A DNA stretch of 64,000 nt from Kibdelosporangium aridum (GTDB taxonomy: Bacteria; Actinomycetota; Actinomycetes; Mycobacteriales; Pseudonocardiaceae): contig NZ_FWXV01000004.1 in assembly GCF_900176515.1 (NCBI RefSeq), forward strand, positions 620,001 to 684,000, in the 5' to 3' direction. Below, piece after piece: positions 34,676 through 44,121 of this stretch (positions are counted from its first letter, which is position 1; the number at the start of each line of letters is the position of its first letter). The notes beneath the pieces were generated by a model, which made no database searches, was not told where the DNA came from, and was given only the letters and a program-made list of their open reading frames with translations. Position numbers and translations under genes: made by a program.

Positions 34676-35291
34676 CAGCCTTCAGCGTCTGGAGTACCAA
34701 AGAAGCAGCCTGTTTGGCCTGATCGCAGGACTTCTCACCCTCGCGACTCTGCACGTTCGTACGAAACGTCAGAACATCCGAGACTCCCACTGCGAGATCA
34801 CAAGAACCGGTGGGTCTGCTGTCGCGGACATCCTTGAAGACTCCGGGATATCCGTCGACGGTGGTTTCGATCCAATAGGCCTGGAAGTCGCCATCCCGGT
34901 GCGCCCGGTAGAAGTCCGCGAGCCCGTTCTTGTTGCCAGTCATGAAGGTCAGATGGACGTAGTAGGCGATGCTGCTGTTCTTCCAGCTGCAACTCGGTCC
35001 GGCGTTTCTGGCCACTGCGCTAGTGGTGTCGGCTTCACCTTCTGCACCAAGGTTCAGGCTCGCCAGTTGCGAGGTGCTCAAAGCTGTACAGGGTTGCGCG
35101 AGGAACTTGGCGGCATCCAGTGGATTGGTTACCGCCGGAGCTCCATACCTGTTGTGAGGGCCAGGAGTTGTCGTTTCGGGGGCGGAGGCTGGCGGTGAGA
35201 CTGGTGAGCCAGCCTGTGTCAGTGTGCATCCACCGGCCAACATCACTATGGCGATCGCTGCGAGCCCGAACCTGTGCAGTCTTCGACGCAT
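34668..35291 (-). CDS. DUF3558 lipoprotein
   Basis: 207 aa. Signal peptide with lipobox LAGGC near residues 18-22, a Thr/Pro-rich linker, then a DUF3558 domain with paired cysteines (QPCTALS, GPSCSWKN, GSCDLAVG, EKSCDQAK). DUF3558 lipoproteins accompany PPE-like/EspG genes in many Pseudonocardiaceae. It should be anchored on the outer face of the membrane. Function unknown. Confidence 0.8.
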   Translation of the reverse strand: MRRRLHRFGLAAIAIVMLAGGCTLTQAGSPVSPPASAPETTTPGPHNRYGAPAVTNPLDAAKFLAQPCTALSTSQLASLNLGAEGEADTTSAVARNAGPSCSWKNSSIAYYVHLTFMTGNKNGLADFYRAHRDGDFQAYWIETTVDGYPGVFKDVRDSRPTGSCDLAVGVSDVLTFRTNVQSREGEKSCDQAKQAASLVLQTLKAGG

Positions 35292-35299
35292 CCGTGGTC

Positions 35300-35749
35300 C
35301 TAACAGGTGTTGTTCATGCGGCCGGTATTGCCGCTTTCGGTGGCGGTGTATGCGGTTCGGGTCTCCTCAAGCTTTTTCACATACGCGTCCGCATACCTGA
35401 ACATGCTGTCGGCGTGCTTTTCCATCGCGTCGAGCGAGGATTTCAATGCCTCCGCCTGTAGCCGACTCATCACATCACTGGCTGGCGGGTAGACCAAGGA
35501 TCGTGCGTCGAGGATCTCGTCTCGGCGGCGCCGAATCGCGTCCCGGACACCGGTCCACTTTTTGATCAAGGTGTCCAGTTGGTCCAGGCTGGTGAATACC
35601 CACTTGCCGTTGGTACCACCTCCACCAACGGCTCGAGATTCGTAATCCGTGCCGAGAATGCCCGTGACCGCACGCAACGTCTTGTCCATCGCGACCTCGA
35701 ACCGGACCTGCTGTTCGGCGGTTCTGGGTCCCTGCTCCCCAACAGGCAC
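35300..35749 (-). CDS. Hypothetical helical WXG-like protein of the ESX cluster
   Basis: 149 aa, almost all helix. It contains WTGVRDAIRRRRDEILDAR, then SRLQAEALKSSLDAMEKHAD and YVKKLEETRTAY, a heptad-like pattern seen in small ESX-associated proteins. GGGGAGGAGC precedes the GTG at 35749. It is the first gene of the four-gene cluster and ends 8 bp before the lipoprotein. I recognise the context rather than the family. Confidence 0.6.
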   Translation of the reverse strand: MPVGEQGPRTAEQQVRFEVAMDKTLRAVTGILGTDYESRAVGGGGTNGKWVFTSLDQLDTLIKKWTGVRDAIRRRRDEILDARSLVYPPASDVMSRLQAEALKSSLDAMEKHADSMFRYADAYVKKLEETRTAYTATESGNTGRMNNTC

Positions 35750-36091
35750 CTCGCGCTCCTCCCCGTCACATGCTGCGCCAGGGTTGTCAACCCAGCGTAA
35801 CTATAGTGAGAGTGGCACAGAAACGGTTCCTGAATTTGCGACTCGGCCTCAGCATCACCCGAACGGTTTAGGACTGTGCTGACGAGAGCTCCGGCAAAGA
35901 ATGTCAGTGCTAGTCCGTTTGCGCCCATCTGAGCTGCCATTCGCCGATGATCACGAGTGGATCAGTAGTACGCGAATTACGCCAGGCAGTACGCGGTAGA
36001 TCGCGCCCGCAATGGTCCGGCCCGAGTTTTTGTTGCCATGTTTTTGGGCCCTTTTGTGTCCAATTAGGCACAACGCACTCGGCTTGACGAG
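35750..36091. other. Gene-free gap downstream of the Wadjet-like module
   Basis: About 340 bp of lower-GC DNA with no supported gene. It holds the promoter of the ESX cluster and, near 36052-36073, an imperfect TTGTG(T)CC/GGCACAA hairpin that may end the jetC transcript. This is where a jetD nuclease gene (normally about 1.2 kb) would be expected; no fragment of one could be recognised on either strand. Confidence 0.5.
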
Positions 36092-36241
36092 ATGGACGCC
36101 GCCGCCGACCGCCTGATGGTCAGCGTCAGCTTCGGTGAGCTGGCTCGGACGCTGTCCACGGCGGCACTCGAGCAGGCGATGACCGACGAGTTGTCATCGC
36201 GGGTGACCAATGACCTATGGGTCGATCCGGTCCATCGCTGA
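36092..36241 (+). CDS. Small ORF of unknown function, possible remnant
   Basis: 49 codons from ATG 36092 to TGA 36239-36241. The translation (starting MDAAADRLMVSVSFGELAR) looks protein-like and amphipathic. An in-frame TAG at 36065 blocks extension upstream. There is no clear ribosome binding site. It overlaps the 3' end of jetC by 27 bp in convergent orientation. It may be a tiny gene or the 3' end of a lost gene; I cannot name it. Confidence 0.3.
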   Translation: MDAAADRLMVSVSFGELARTLSTAALEQAMTDELSSRVTNDLWVDPVHR

Positions 36242-39200
36242 GCCGTCCCATGTGGTCTGGGTGCACGCCACCCCACGCCCGTTCCGCGGCCGCAGCACGT
36301 CGTAGATGTGCATGCGCGGGATCTTGTCGGACACGCCCCAGCCGCTTGGCCACGTGATGACCCAGTCCATGTCCAGGTCGACCAGAAGACCGAGCATTCG
36401 GGCGATGGTCGGGTCGTCAAGGCGTTCGAAGGCCTCGTCCAGCAACACCAACCGCAACGGGTTGAAGTCCTCGGAGTTGCTGCTCACCGCGTCGTAGAAC
36501 GCGGCAGCCGCAGCGAAGAGCGTCACATAGGACACGAGCCGCGTCTCACCGGAAGACAACTGGCGCAAGCGCCGGACCCGCTGCCCGCCATCAGGTCCGG
36601 TGTCGGCCACGCGGACCGTGAAAGCGTGCCACGAGCGGTAATCCAGCGCCCGCGACAGGATTTCCGCGTAACCGCTGGAATGCGTGTCCCGTTCGGCCTC
36701 GATCCGTTCGGTGAATACGCGCCGCAAGGTCGCGTCCTGCGCGGAAGTCCTTTCGCCGTACGGCATCCGGACCAGCGACAACGCCTGACGAGTCTCGTCG
36801 TCCAAGGCCGCGGAAGGCTTCCACTCCAGTTGGACGTGCACGCCCTGGGACGACTTCGCCTGGCCGAGCACCTCGTTCATCCGCCGGGCCAAGTCCTCCG
36901 CCACGGTGATCTGCCCGCGCAGCCACTCCGCCAGATCCCTGATCAGGTAGTCGGCGAAGATCCTTTGATACTGCTCGTCCAGGAAACCGCGCTGTTCCGC
37001 CAGTTTCGTCGAGACCTGCTTGGCGGCCTGCGCCACCGGACGGCCGCCTTCCTCGCCCGCGACCGAGACCGTCAGCAGGCCCGCGTGCTCCTCGGCGGCG
37101 ATGTCGTAGCCGCCTGCCAAAGCTGTCTGCAGGTCCTGAAGCTTGGTGATCACGGCCGTCTCACCAGCGGATTTACGGTCCGCAGCCTCGACAACCGCAG
37201 CCCGCACAGCCGCCAGGTCCGTCTCTTCCAGCTCAGGCAACGCGGCCGGTAGCACACCAGGAGCCTGGACCACGGCGGTGAACTGGCGATACGCGTTGGC
37301 CTGGATCTCCTCGGACGACGCCAACTGCTCAGTCGCGCCTTCCAACTGCGCGTCCAGCTTCGCCGCCTGTTCCCGCAGCGCGGTGATCTTCTCGCGGATG
37401 TCCTTCAACGAGACGCGCATCTGCTTGCGCGACTGCTCGAGCTCGGCCAACCGGGCCGCGATCTCCTTGGCCTCACCGCCGACCGAGCCGGTGAGCTCGG
37501 ACAATGTTCCTGCCTGGGCCGCGTATTCGGCGCAGCGCTGGTCCGCGTCGGATTCCGCGGTGGTCCGGTCGGCTACGGCCGTGTGGTACCGGTGCGTGGC
37601 GTCGACCAGGTCTTCGATCGTGCCACGGCAGCGCTGGCGCAAAGCTTCGGCGAGACGCTCCGCGGCGCCCAACGCCTCGGCCGCAGCCTGCTGAGCCTGG
37701 CGGAGATCCTCGGAGCGGGGCGACAGGCCGGCGTCGCCTGCTTGCCGCAGCAGGTCGGCAGTTGTTGCCTGCCAACGGTTCTGCATTTGGTCGTGCTCTT
37801 CGCGCAGCTGCTGGGCGTGCTTGTTGGCGCGCTCGGTCGCCTCTTGTTCCGTGCGCATCCGGGTGTGCTTGGCGATCAGTTCCTCGTCGCCGGGGAACTT
37901 CTCCAGGTGCCGTTCCCATTCCGCGACAACGTCGTTCGCTGAGCGCTGCTGTTCTTCCGCGGCCTGCAGTTCGGTCCGCAGCGTTGCGAGTTCCTCTTCC
38001 AGTTCGGTGATCCTGCGTTGCCGTCCGGCCGCACGGGCTCCCGCGCCCACGAACTCCGCCGCAGGTTTCGAACCACGGCCGTGCAGCGTGCCCGCACGCC
38101 AATGCCCGTCGGCCGAGAGCGCCAAGGCGGCCGAGGAGTCACCCAACCCGACGCTCCGCAGCAGGTCTGAGACGTGAGCAGCGGGCACCGGGCTGTCCGG
38201 AACCTCAACGGCGACAAGCACATCCGCCAACGACGGGCCGTCGACCGCAGCGCCGGGAGAAGCCAGCACGTCCTCCAGATCGGGGACCGCACCTTCGGGC
38301 GTGACCCACGCGTTGAGCAGGCGGCTGGCCTCCAACGCGGACTCCAGCCCGGCCCGGTCGGCCTCCGAGACGTCCGGCTTGAAGTCCACCAAGCGGTAGA
38401 AAGCGGCCCCGGTGGACTCGTCACGGGTGACCGTGGCAGCGGGCGAACGTTCCTTGCCGGCACGCAAAGCAGCCAGCTCGGCGTCCCGTTCGCCGATGGC
38501 GTCGCGGGTCTCGGTCCGGCGCTGGGAAGCAGCGTGGGCCGCGTCACGCGCGGTCTGCACGAGAGGCGCGGTCCACTGACGGGCGGCAGTGGTCAGCTCG
38601 CGAGCCTGCGCCGGGTTGGCCGACAAGTCCTCAACGGACGGCAGTTGCAGCTGGCGCTCGGGCTTCGCGGTCTGCAAAGGCCCTGCGGCACACCAGGAAC
38701 GGACCTGCTCGAGCCACACGTCGGACTCGGTGATCAGTTCCTGGTTGGCCTGGTTACGCCGACCGGCTGCCTCGGTGGCCTCCAGCTGGGCGGCACGGGC
38801 CGACGAGCGCAGCGTCTCGACGTGCTGTTCCTGTTTCTCCTGCTCCAAGGCCTGCTGGTGCAAGGCGAGCGTCAACGCGCTGCGCTGCCTGGCTTCTTTC
38901 GCCGCGCGACCCGCCCGCTCGGCGGCCTCGGTCAGCGCGGTCAGGAGCTCGTCACCTGCGACGGGAGGCGGGACCTTGCGCTCGATGGGCAGCGGCTCTG
39001 CCTCGGGGTCCGGCTTCGCGCGGACCCGCTCGGTGATCGTCTCGCTTTCGCTCTCGGCCATCCGCGGCAGCGTCGGGCACAGCGTGGTGTCCAAACCGGC
39101 CGCCTGCAAGGCAATCCGCAGCGACTCGCCGAATTCCCCGGCGGAGTCGAGGTCTTGGGCCAATCGGCGCAGCAACCGCACCACGCCGTCGACGGCAGCG

Positions 39201-40270
39201 TCCTCGGCCAGACGCTGCTTGTTGGCCACGTCCAACGCGGCTGTCGCGGCCGAACGCGAGGCGGCCACGAGCTTCTCGCGGCTCTGCAAGTCCTGCAGGT
39301 CACGGAAAGCGGGCAGCTCTTTCAGCGCGCCGATGGTCTCCTCGGCCTGCTGCTCACCGCCTTCCAGCTCCTGCTCGGCACGTTCGGCTTCGGCACGCTC
39401 TGAGCGCGCCTTCTCCAGCTCGGCGGTCAGCTTCTTGGACTGTGCGCCCAGTTTGCGGACGTTGTCCTCACTGGCCTTCAACCGATCAGCCGCGGAGCGC
39501 AGCCCGGCCAGCGCGTAGTCGGAGTACGTCTTGAGGAACGTCCGCAACGCCTTGTCGGCCGTGCCGAGCCGGGTGATGTTCTCCCTGATCGACTCCAGGT
39601 CGTCGAAGGACGTGGCCAGCTGCTCGATCATGGCCGCGTCCAGCGGCGGCAGCGCGTCCGACAGGATCTGCTCGAGCTGGCCTTCCAGCACCTTCAGGCC
39701 GACGTCCGGGTTACGCAGGGTCCGCTGCAGGTGCAGCAGGTCGCCGTAGCGGACCGCGGGCACACCGTAGACCGTCTCGGCGATCTTGGCGCGGAACGCC
39801 GCCTCTTCCAGAACACAGTCGGCGCCAAGGACTTCACGCAGCTGCGCGGAACCCAGCGGCACCCGGTCGGGACCGGCGAGCTGGAAGTCGATGCCCACGC
39901 GCTGCGGCGTGATGAACCGCCACGAGTCGGAGATCTGCTGCGAGGTCTTGGACGCCTTCACGCCAAGACCACAGGTCAGGGTGTGTCCTTCGCGCTTGAG
40001 CTCGACCCAGGCGTAGCCGATCCGGTTCGGGCCGCCGTCGTAGTCGTCGAGCATCAGCCTGCGGATGCTGACCGTGTCGAAGCCCTTCGAACCGAGTTGC
40101 CGCAGGTCGCCGTCCAGGCACAGCGGCAGGAGCAGTTCGAGCGTGCGCGACTTGCCGGAGCCGTTGGTGCCCTGGAAGATCGCGCGCCCGCCGGAGAAGT
40201 CGAAGGTCTGTTCGGCGTACTGCCAGACGTTGACGATCCCGCCCCGGTGCAACCGCCAGCGATCCGTCAT
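36215..40270 (-). CDS. jetC: Wadjet-type SMC-like ATPase (TIGR02680 family, JetC)
   Basis: About 1351 aa. N-terminal ATPase half with Walker A FQGTNGSGKSRTLELLLP, a Q-loop region, two long coiled-coil arms (for example AKLAEL/EERAEAE-rich stretches in residues 280-500 and 780-1100), then the ABC signature LSSGETRLVSY and Walker B LRLVLLDEAFERLDD. All ATPase motifs are intact. In Wadjet systems this SMC-like subunit loads on DNA with kleisin and KITE partners and extrudes loops until the JetD nuclease cuts plasmid DNA. ATG 40270 overlaps the jetB stop; the frame extends to 40300 but that start would lie deeper in jetB. Confidence 0.85.
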   Translation of the reverse strand: MTDRWRLHRGGIVNVWQYAEQTFDFSGGRAIFQGTNGSGKSRTLELLLPLCLDGDLRQLGSKGFDTVSIRRLMLDDYDGGPNRIGYAWVELKREGHTLTCGLGVKASKTSQQISDSWRFITPQRVGIDFQLAGPDRVPLGSAQLREVLGADCVLEEAAFRAKIAETVYGVPAVRYGDLLHLQRTLRNPDVGLKVLEGQLEQILSDALPPLDAAMIEQLATSFDDLESIRENITRLGTADKALRTFLKTYSDYALAGLRSAADRLKASEDNVRKLGAQSKKLTAELEKARSERAEAERAEQELEGGEQQAEETIGALKELPAFRDLQDLQSREKLVAASRSAATAALDVANKQRLAEDAAVDGVVRLLRRLAQDLDSAGEFGESLRIALQAAGLDTTLCPTLPRMAESESETITERVRAKPDPEAEPLPIERKVPPPVAGDELLTALTEAAERAGRAAKEARQRSALTLALHQQALEQEKQEQHVETLRSSARAAQLEATEAAGRRNQANQELITESDVWLEQVRSWCAAGPLQTAKPERQLQLPSVEDLSANPAQARELTTAARQWTAPLVQTARDAAHAASQRRTETRDAIGERDAELAALRAGKERSPAATVTRDESTGAAFYRLVDFKPDVSEADRAGLESALEASRLLNAWVTPEGAVPDLEDVLASPGAAVDGPSLADVLVAVEVPDSPVPAAHVSDLLRSVGLGDSSAALALSADGHWRAGTLHGRGSKPAAEFVGAGARAAGRQRRITELEEELATLRTELQAAEEQQRSANDVVAEWERHLEKFPGDEELIAKHTRMRTEQEATERANKHAQQLREEHDQMQNRWQATTADLLRQAGDAGLSPRSEDLRQAQQAAAEALGAAERLAEALRQRCRGTIEDLVDATHRYHTAVADRTTAESDADQRCAEYAAQAGTLSELTGSVGGEAKEIAARLAELEQSRKQMRVSLKDIREKITALREQAAKLDAQLEGATEQLASSEEIQANAYRQFTAVVQAPGVLPAALPELEETDLAAVRAAVVEAADRKSAGETAVITKLQDLQTALAGGYDIAAEEHAGLLTVSVAGEEGGRPVAQAAKQVSTKLAEQRGFLDEQYQRIFADYLIRDLAEWLRGQITVAEDLARRMNEVLGQAKSSQGVHVQLEWKPSAALDDETRQALSLVRMPYGERTSAQDATLRRVFTERIEAERDTHSSGYAEILSRALDYRSWHAFTVRVADTGPDGGQRVRRLRQLSSGETRLVSYVTLFAAAAAFYDAVSSNSEDFNPLRLVLLDEAFERLDDPTIARMLGLLVDLDMDWVITWPSGWGVSDKIPRMHIYDVLRPRNGRGVACTQTTWDGSAMDRIDP

Positions 40271-41505
40271 GCCCCGCCCTCCTCGTCGAACAATGACCAC
40301 CCCGGTACTTCGGGTTCTGGGGCAGGTTCAGCGATCTCGCGCTCCGGGTCACCATCGGGCTCAGGCCACCAACGAGCCGCGGCAGGCGAGAGCCACCACC
40401 GCTCGCCGTCGGCGACTGCAAGTCCCATATGGACGAACAGCGCCAGCACCTCCGTGACAATCCCGTCGAGATCCTCGGCCGCCTGGCGGGACCAGGCAGC
40501 CGGGTAGTCGGCCACAAGCCGTTCGCACACCTCACGAACCCGGTCGGCGGTGACCGGGCGTCGCCCAGCACTGTCTACTTGGGACTCTTCGGTGTCGTCG
40601 GCCGGAGGGTCCTGGCTGAGCAGATCGGGCAGTGCGAGCAACCCGATTCGTGCGACTGTACTGGTACCCGGGAACATCACGTCGGAGAGGTACTCCTCCG
40701 GATCGGCCGCGAGGATGCCTTCGAGCCGGGTCTCGGTGTACAGCCCGAAACACCGCTCGAGCAGGTACGACTCGCGCCTCTGGTTGCGCAGCAGCCATTC
40801 CCGCTCGTCCTCGGCGAGATCGGCGTACAGCACCACCGGTGTCTCCACGATCTTCCTGCGCACCTGGAAGTCCACCCGGCGCGGAGCGGTCCGGGCGGCC
40901 AGCGTCACCAGGTGCCCGGCGTCCTGTGCGTCCCCGACCGGCCCGGCGAGCAACTGGCCGAGCAGGTCGGTCTCGATTGTGATCAACGCCTCGGCCGGTG
41001 CGTCCGAACTGGCCGAGCCGACCGTGCCCTCGGTCTCGGTGAGCACACCCAACGACACCAGATGCCGTAGTGCCGCAGTCAAAGCACGCCGGTCGGCGAT
41101 CGTGTCCACGACCTGCATGCCCGCCTCGATCGCCGCCGCGCGGACGTCCGACACCAGGCGGGACAACAGAACCTGGCGTCCCGTGCCGGTCAGCGCGGCC
41201 ATGGTCAACGCTACGTACGCGTAGCCTCGCGGCGAGAGCTCCTGCACTCCGCGGGTGGAATCCTCGCCGGGACCGGCTTTGTAGAGCCGCGCGAACTTGC
41301 GTTCCACGACCAGCCGGTAGCCCAGCAACGCGGTGAACAGCTCGCCGAGCACCACACGATGCCGGTACACCAACGGAAGCAGTTCGCCGTCCGGCCCGCC
41401 GAGCCGCAGCAACGGCCTGCGCAGCAGGGTACGGGCGCAGCGCACCACGTTGGCCGCGTCGATATCCGCCAGCCCGTCGAGCGGGTCGGCCGCGCTGAGC
41501 CTCAT
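40267..41505 (-). CDS. jetB: Wadjet JetB-like protein (DUF2398/TIGR02678)
   Basis: 412 aa. Winged-helix-rich protein with RCARTLLRRPLLRLGG, YRHRVVLGELFTALLGYRLV, RGYAYVALTMAALTGTGRQV and LRHLVSLGVLTETEG, typical of TIGR02678 proteins. It corresponds to the KITE-like subunit. Coupled on both sides by 4-nt ATGA overlaps, so jetA, jetB and jetC are made in fixed order. The last 40 residues are acidic and Pro-rich. Confidence 0.82.
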   Translation of the reverse strand: MRLSAADPLDGLADIDAANVVRCARTLLRRPLLRLGGPDGELLPLVYRHRVVLGELFTALLGYRLVVERKFARLYKAGPGEDSTRGVQELSPRGYAYVALTMAALTGTGRQVLLSRLVSDVRAAAIEAGMQVVDTIADRRALTAALRHLVSLGVLTETEGTVGSASSDAPAEALITIETDLLGQLLAGPVGDAQDAGHLVTLAARTAPRRVDFQVRRKIVETPVVLYADLAEDEREWLLRNQRRESYLLERCFGLYTETRLEGILAADPEEYLSDVMFPGTSTVARIGLLALPDLLSQDPPADDTEESQVDSAGRRPVTADRVREVCERLVADYPAAWSRQAAEDLDGIVTEVLALFVHMGLAVADGERWWLSPAAARWWPEPDGDPEREIAEPAPEPEVPGWSLFDEEGGA

Positions 41506-43055
41506 CCCACCACCAGCCGGGAATCCCGCAGTGTCAACGTTCCACCGGTCGACCGGACCGTTGCGGTCTCGCCTTCGGCGTACTCGATCCGCACGGTCAG
41601 GCCACGGACCTGGTCCTCGGCCGAACCGGAGTCCTGCGAGCTCTCCCGTTGCGCCATCGCCATGGTCAGCAGCTCGCAGAGCACGCCGAGAGCGCCGGGC
41701 GACAGCGTCACCTGGTCCAGTTTCGGTGCCGCCGCGACAAGTTCGGCCACGTCAGCCGCCCTGAGCTCGTCGGCGCGCCGCGCATCGGCCAGCAGCGACT
41801 GCTCGGTGATCGGGTCGTCCATGATCCGTGAGGTACGGCCGCGCGCTCCACGGTCGCTACGGCTGCGCACGCTGACCGTCACGTCACAGACAGGCCCTTC
41901 GCTCCATGGCGTGCGCTCGTCGTCCGAGTCGTGCTCAGGCGCTGGTAGGACGTGTCGTGACGAGTACAACCCGAACGCGGCCGCGTACATCTGCGCGGCT
42001 TGCGCGGGCGTGCTGTCGTCGAACCACTTGGCGAGCTTGAGCAACTCCGCGCGGCGCCCCGGCAACAACCCGCCACCGGCGGTCGCGCGCTTGACGCTTG
42101 CGAGCAACGAACCGATCGCGCGTGCCGTTGCCTCACGCAGGACCGTGACCTGCGACGGGCGTCCAGGGCGGTCCACGAACCAGTCCGTGAGCTCCTGCCA
42201 GTCCGCGGCGCTACGGCCCCTGGCGCGCTCGACAGAGGGCCCGAGGCCGTCCGTCGGGCCCAGCAGCCTCAGCAGCTCCGGGCGAGCCGCGGCGAAACGG
42301 CCGGTCAGGTGCTCGGCGATGGCCGGGGTTTGCCGCAGGACGTCCTCGACGACCTTCTGGATGTATTCGACCAGGAGGTTGCGGAACCCGGAGATCTCGT
42401 CGGCCGCCAGGTGATGGCGGGTCACGACCTGACCGAGGTAGGCGTAGAAGTCACGAACGGTCGCGGCGAGCTCGGCGTGCTGCAGGAACAGGGTCGTGAC
42501 CTGTTCGGACAGCAGTTCGCGGGCCCGTTGGGCGGCGGCGGACTCGGCGTCCCGTTGCTCCTGGCTCACGGCGTTCGACAGCGACTTGCCGAGCTGGCTC
42601 AGGCCGCGCTCGATCGCGGGCAGCAGCTCACGGGAGACCTCACGAGCGCCTTCCGGGACCCGGAGCAGCTCGTCGACGTCTCGCTGCACGCGCACGGCCA
42701 GCTTGCTGACCTGGTATCGGACGCTGCCGTGCTGGAACTCGGCGATGCTGGCGGCGACCACCTCACGGCGGCCCTGCACCAGGTTGCCCCACTCGACCAG
42801 CTGCTTGAGCCGCGTGATCACGTTCTCGATGCGTGACTCGCCGCGTTCGACCGTGCCGTCGCGCTCCGCTGGAGCCAGCGCCGCGGCCACGTCACCTGCG
42901 GAAAGGTCGGCGAGCAGGGTCGCGGTGAACAGCCGCATGATCGCCAGGTACGTCGCCTTGTGCTCCCTGGCCTGCAGATACGCGTACAGCCCGAGCCGGT
43001 CGGTGTTCGAGCGCGCGGGCACATCGGCCGCACGGTCCTGCTGCTCGGGGTTCAC
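41502..43055 (-). CDS. jetA: Wadjet JetA-like protein (DUF2397/TIGR02677)
   Basis: 517 aa. YLQAREHKATYLAIMRLF at the N-terminus, then a kleisin-like helical body (ITRLKQLVEWGNLVQG, VQRDVDELLRVPEGAREV) and a C-terminal winged-helix region, matching TIGR02677. It should bridge the two heads of the JetC dimer. GTG 43055 start. It is divergent from cobD across 76 bp. Upstream of it there is no further defence gene, so the module is only three genes long. Confidence 0.82.
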   Translation of the reverse strand: MNPEQQDRAADVPARSNTDRLGLYAYLQAREHKATYLAIMRLFTATLLADLSAGDVAAALAPAERDGTVERGESRIENVITRLKQLVEWGNLVQGRREVVAASIAEFQHGSVRYQVSKLAVRVQRDVDELLRVPEGAREVSRELLPAIERGLSQLGKSLSNAVSQEQRDAESAAAQRARELLSEQVTTLFLQHAELAATVRDFYAYLGQVVTRHHLAADEISGFRNLLVEYIQKVVEDVLRQTPAIAEHLTGRFAAARPELLRLLGPTDGLGPSVERARGRSAADWQELTDWFVDRPGRPSQVTVLREATARAIGSLLASVKRATAGGGLLPGRRAELLKLAKWFDDSTPAQAAQMYAAAFGLYSSRHVLPAPEHDSDDERTPWSEGPVCDVTVSVRSRSDRGARGRTSRIMDDPITEQSLLADARRADELRAADVAELVAAAPKLDQVTLSPGALGVLCELLTMAMAQRESSQDSGSAEDQVRGLTVRIEYAEGETATVRSTGGTLTLRDSRLVVG

Positions 43056-43131
43056 GGCTCAGCACCCTAGCTTCTGACGCTGATCTTGGCGGCGCTACGG
43101 TTCGTCTACTGGGTAGGGGCTGGGAGGACTG

Positions 43132-44067
43132 GTGACCGCGGGTAGAGCAGTCGGGCTGCTGCTGGGCGTCGTCGCGGACGGTGTTTTCGGTGATCCGCGC
43201 AAGCGGCATCCGGTGGCGGGTTTCGGTGCGCTGGCGCAGCGCTTGGAGAACTTGGCCTACCGGGACAGCAAGCTGCCGGGTGCGGTGTACACGGGTGTGC
43301 TGGCCGGTTCGGCCGTGGCTGTCGGCATTGCGGCAGAACGGATTGGGCGACGTCACCCGTTGTTGCGCGTGGTGACCACCGCGACCGCGACCTGGATCGC
43401 GTTGGGCGGCAAGTCGCTGGCCCGTGAGGGCACGTCGATGGGCCGTGAGCTGGACGCCGGCGATGTCGACGCGGCGCGCAAGCGTTTGCCCAACTTGTGT
43501 GGCCGTGATCCGCAGGCGCTGGACGCGACCGCTTTGGCGCGCGCGACGGTGGAGTCCGTGGCGGAGAACACATCCGACGCCGTGGTCGCGCCGCTGTTCT
43601 GGGGCGCGGTGTTCGGCGTGCCTGGGCTGCTCGGCTATCGGGCCGTGAACACGATGGACGCCATGGTCGGGCACCGCTCGCCGCGGTACCGCAACTTCGG
43701 CTGGGCCTCGGCCAAACTGGACGATGTGGTGAACTTCGTGCCCGCTCGGGCCGCCGCGGCGTTGACCGTGGCAGGAGCGCCCGTGGTCGGCGGCTCGGCC
43801 CAAGGCGCCTGGCACGCATGGCAACGGGATGCGAAGGCGCATCCGAGTCCGAACGCCGGCCGCGTCGAAGCGGCGTTCGCCGGAGCGCTGGAAATTCGCC
43901 TGGGTGGGCGAACTGTGTACAAGCACGGTGTGGAAGAACGGCCGGTTCTCGGAACAGGGCGTAGTCCGGACGCCGGACATGTCACACGTGCGGTTGAACT
44001 TTCCCGGGTGGTCGGCGGCCTGGCCGGTGCGGCGGCCGCGGTACTGGCGCTGTTCGGCAGGCGCTGA
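43132..44067 (+). CDS. cobD: Adenosylcobinamide-phosphate synthase
   Basis: 311 aa CobD/CbiB membrane protein. LLLGVVADGVFGDPRKRHPV (the family's DxxxGDP...HPV signature), RATVESVAENTSDAVVAPLF and YRAVNTMDAMVGHRSPRY are all present, with several hydrophobic helices. It attaches aminopropanol to the cobyric acid carboxyl in B12 synthesis. GGGAGG precedes the GTG at 43132. In M. tuberculosis the equivalent (Rv2236c) sits beside SURF1 and ptpA; here a chitinase and a TIGR04222 gene lie between. Confidence 0.92.
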   Translation: MTAGRAVGLLLGVVADGVFGDPRKRHPVAGFGALAQRLENLAYRDSKLPGAVYTGVLAGSAVAVGIAAERIGRRHPLLRVVTTATATWIALGGKSLAREGTSMGRELDAGDVDAARKRLPNLCGRDPQALDATALARATVESVAENTSDAVVAPLFWGAVFGVPGLLGYRAVNTMDAMVGHRSPRYRNFGWASAKLDDVVNFVPARAAAALTVAGAPVVGGSAQGAWHAWQRDAKAHPSPNAGRVEAAFAGALEIRLGGRTVYKHGVEERPVLGTGRSPDAGHVTRAVELSRVVGGLAGAAAAVLALFGRR

Positions 44068-44121
44068 CAAAATCTCGCCTACCTACTGTGCACGGGTGGC
44101 TACTCCCGGGAAGATTGGCAG

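Noticed and set aside
36064..36420. Minus-strand frame considered as a jetD start
   Set aside because: Out of frame with jetC, Thr/Ser/Arg-rich and without any toprim or DUF2399 motif.
43056..43131. Cobalamin riboswitch before cobD
   Set aside because: Only 76 bp between jetA and cobD start codons, too short, and no B12-box-like sequence seen.
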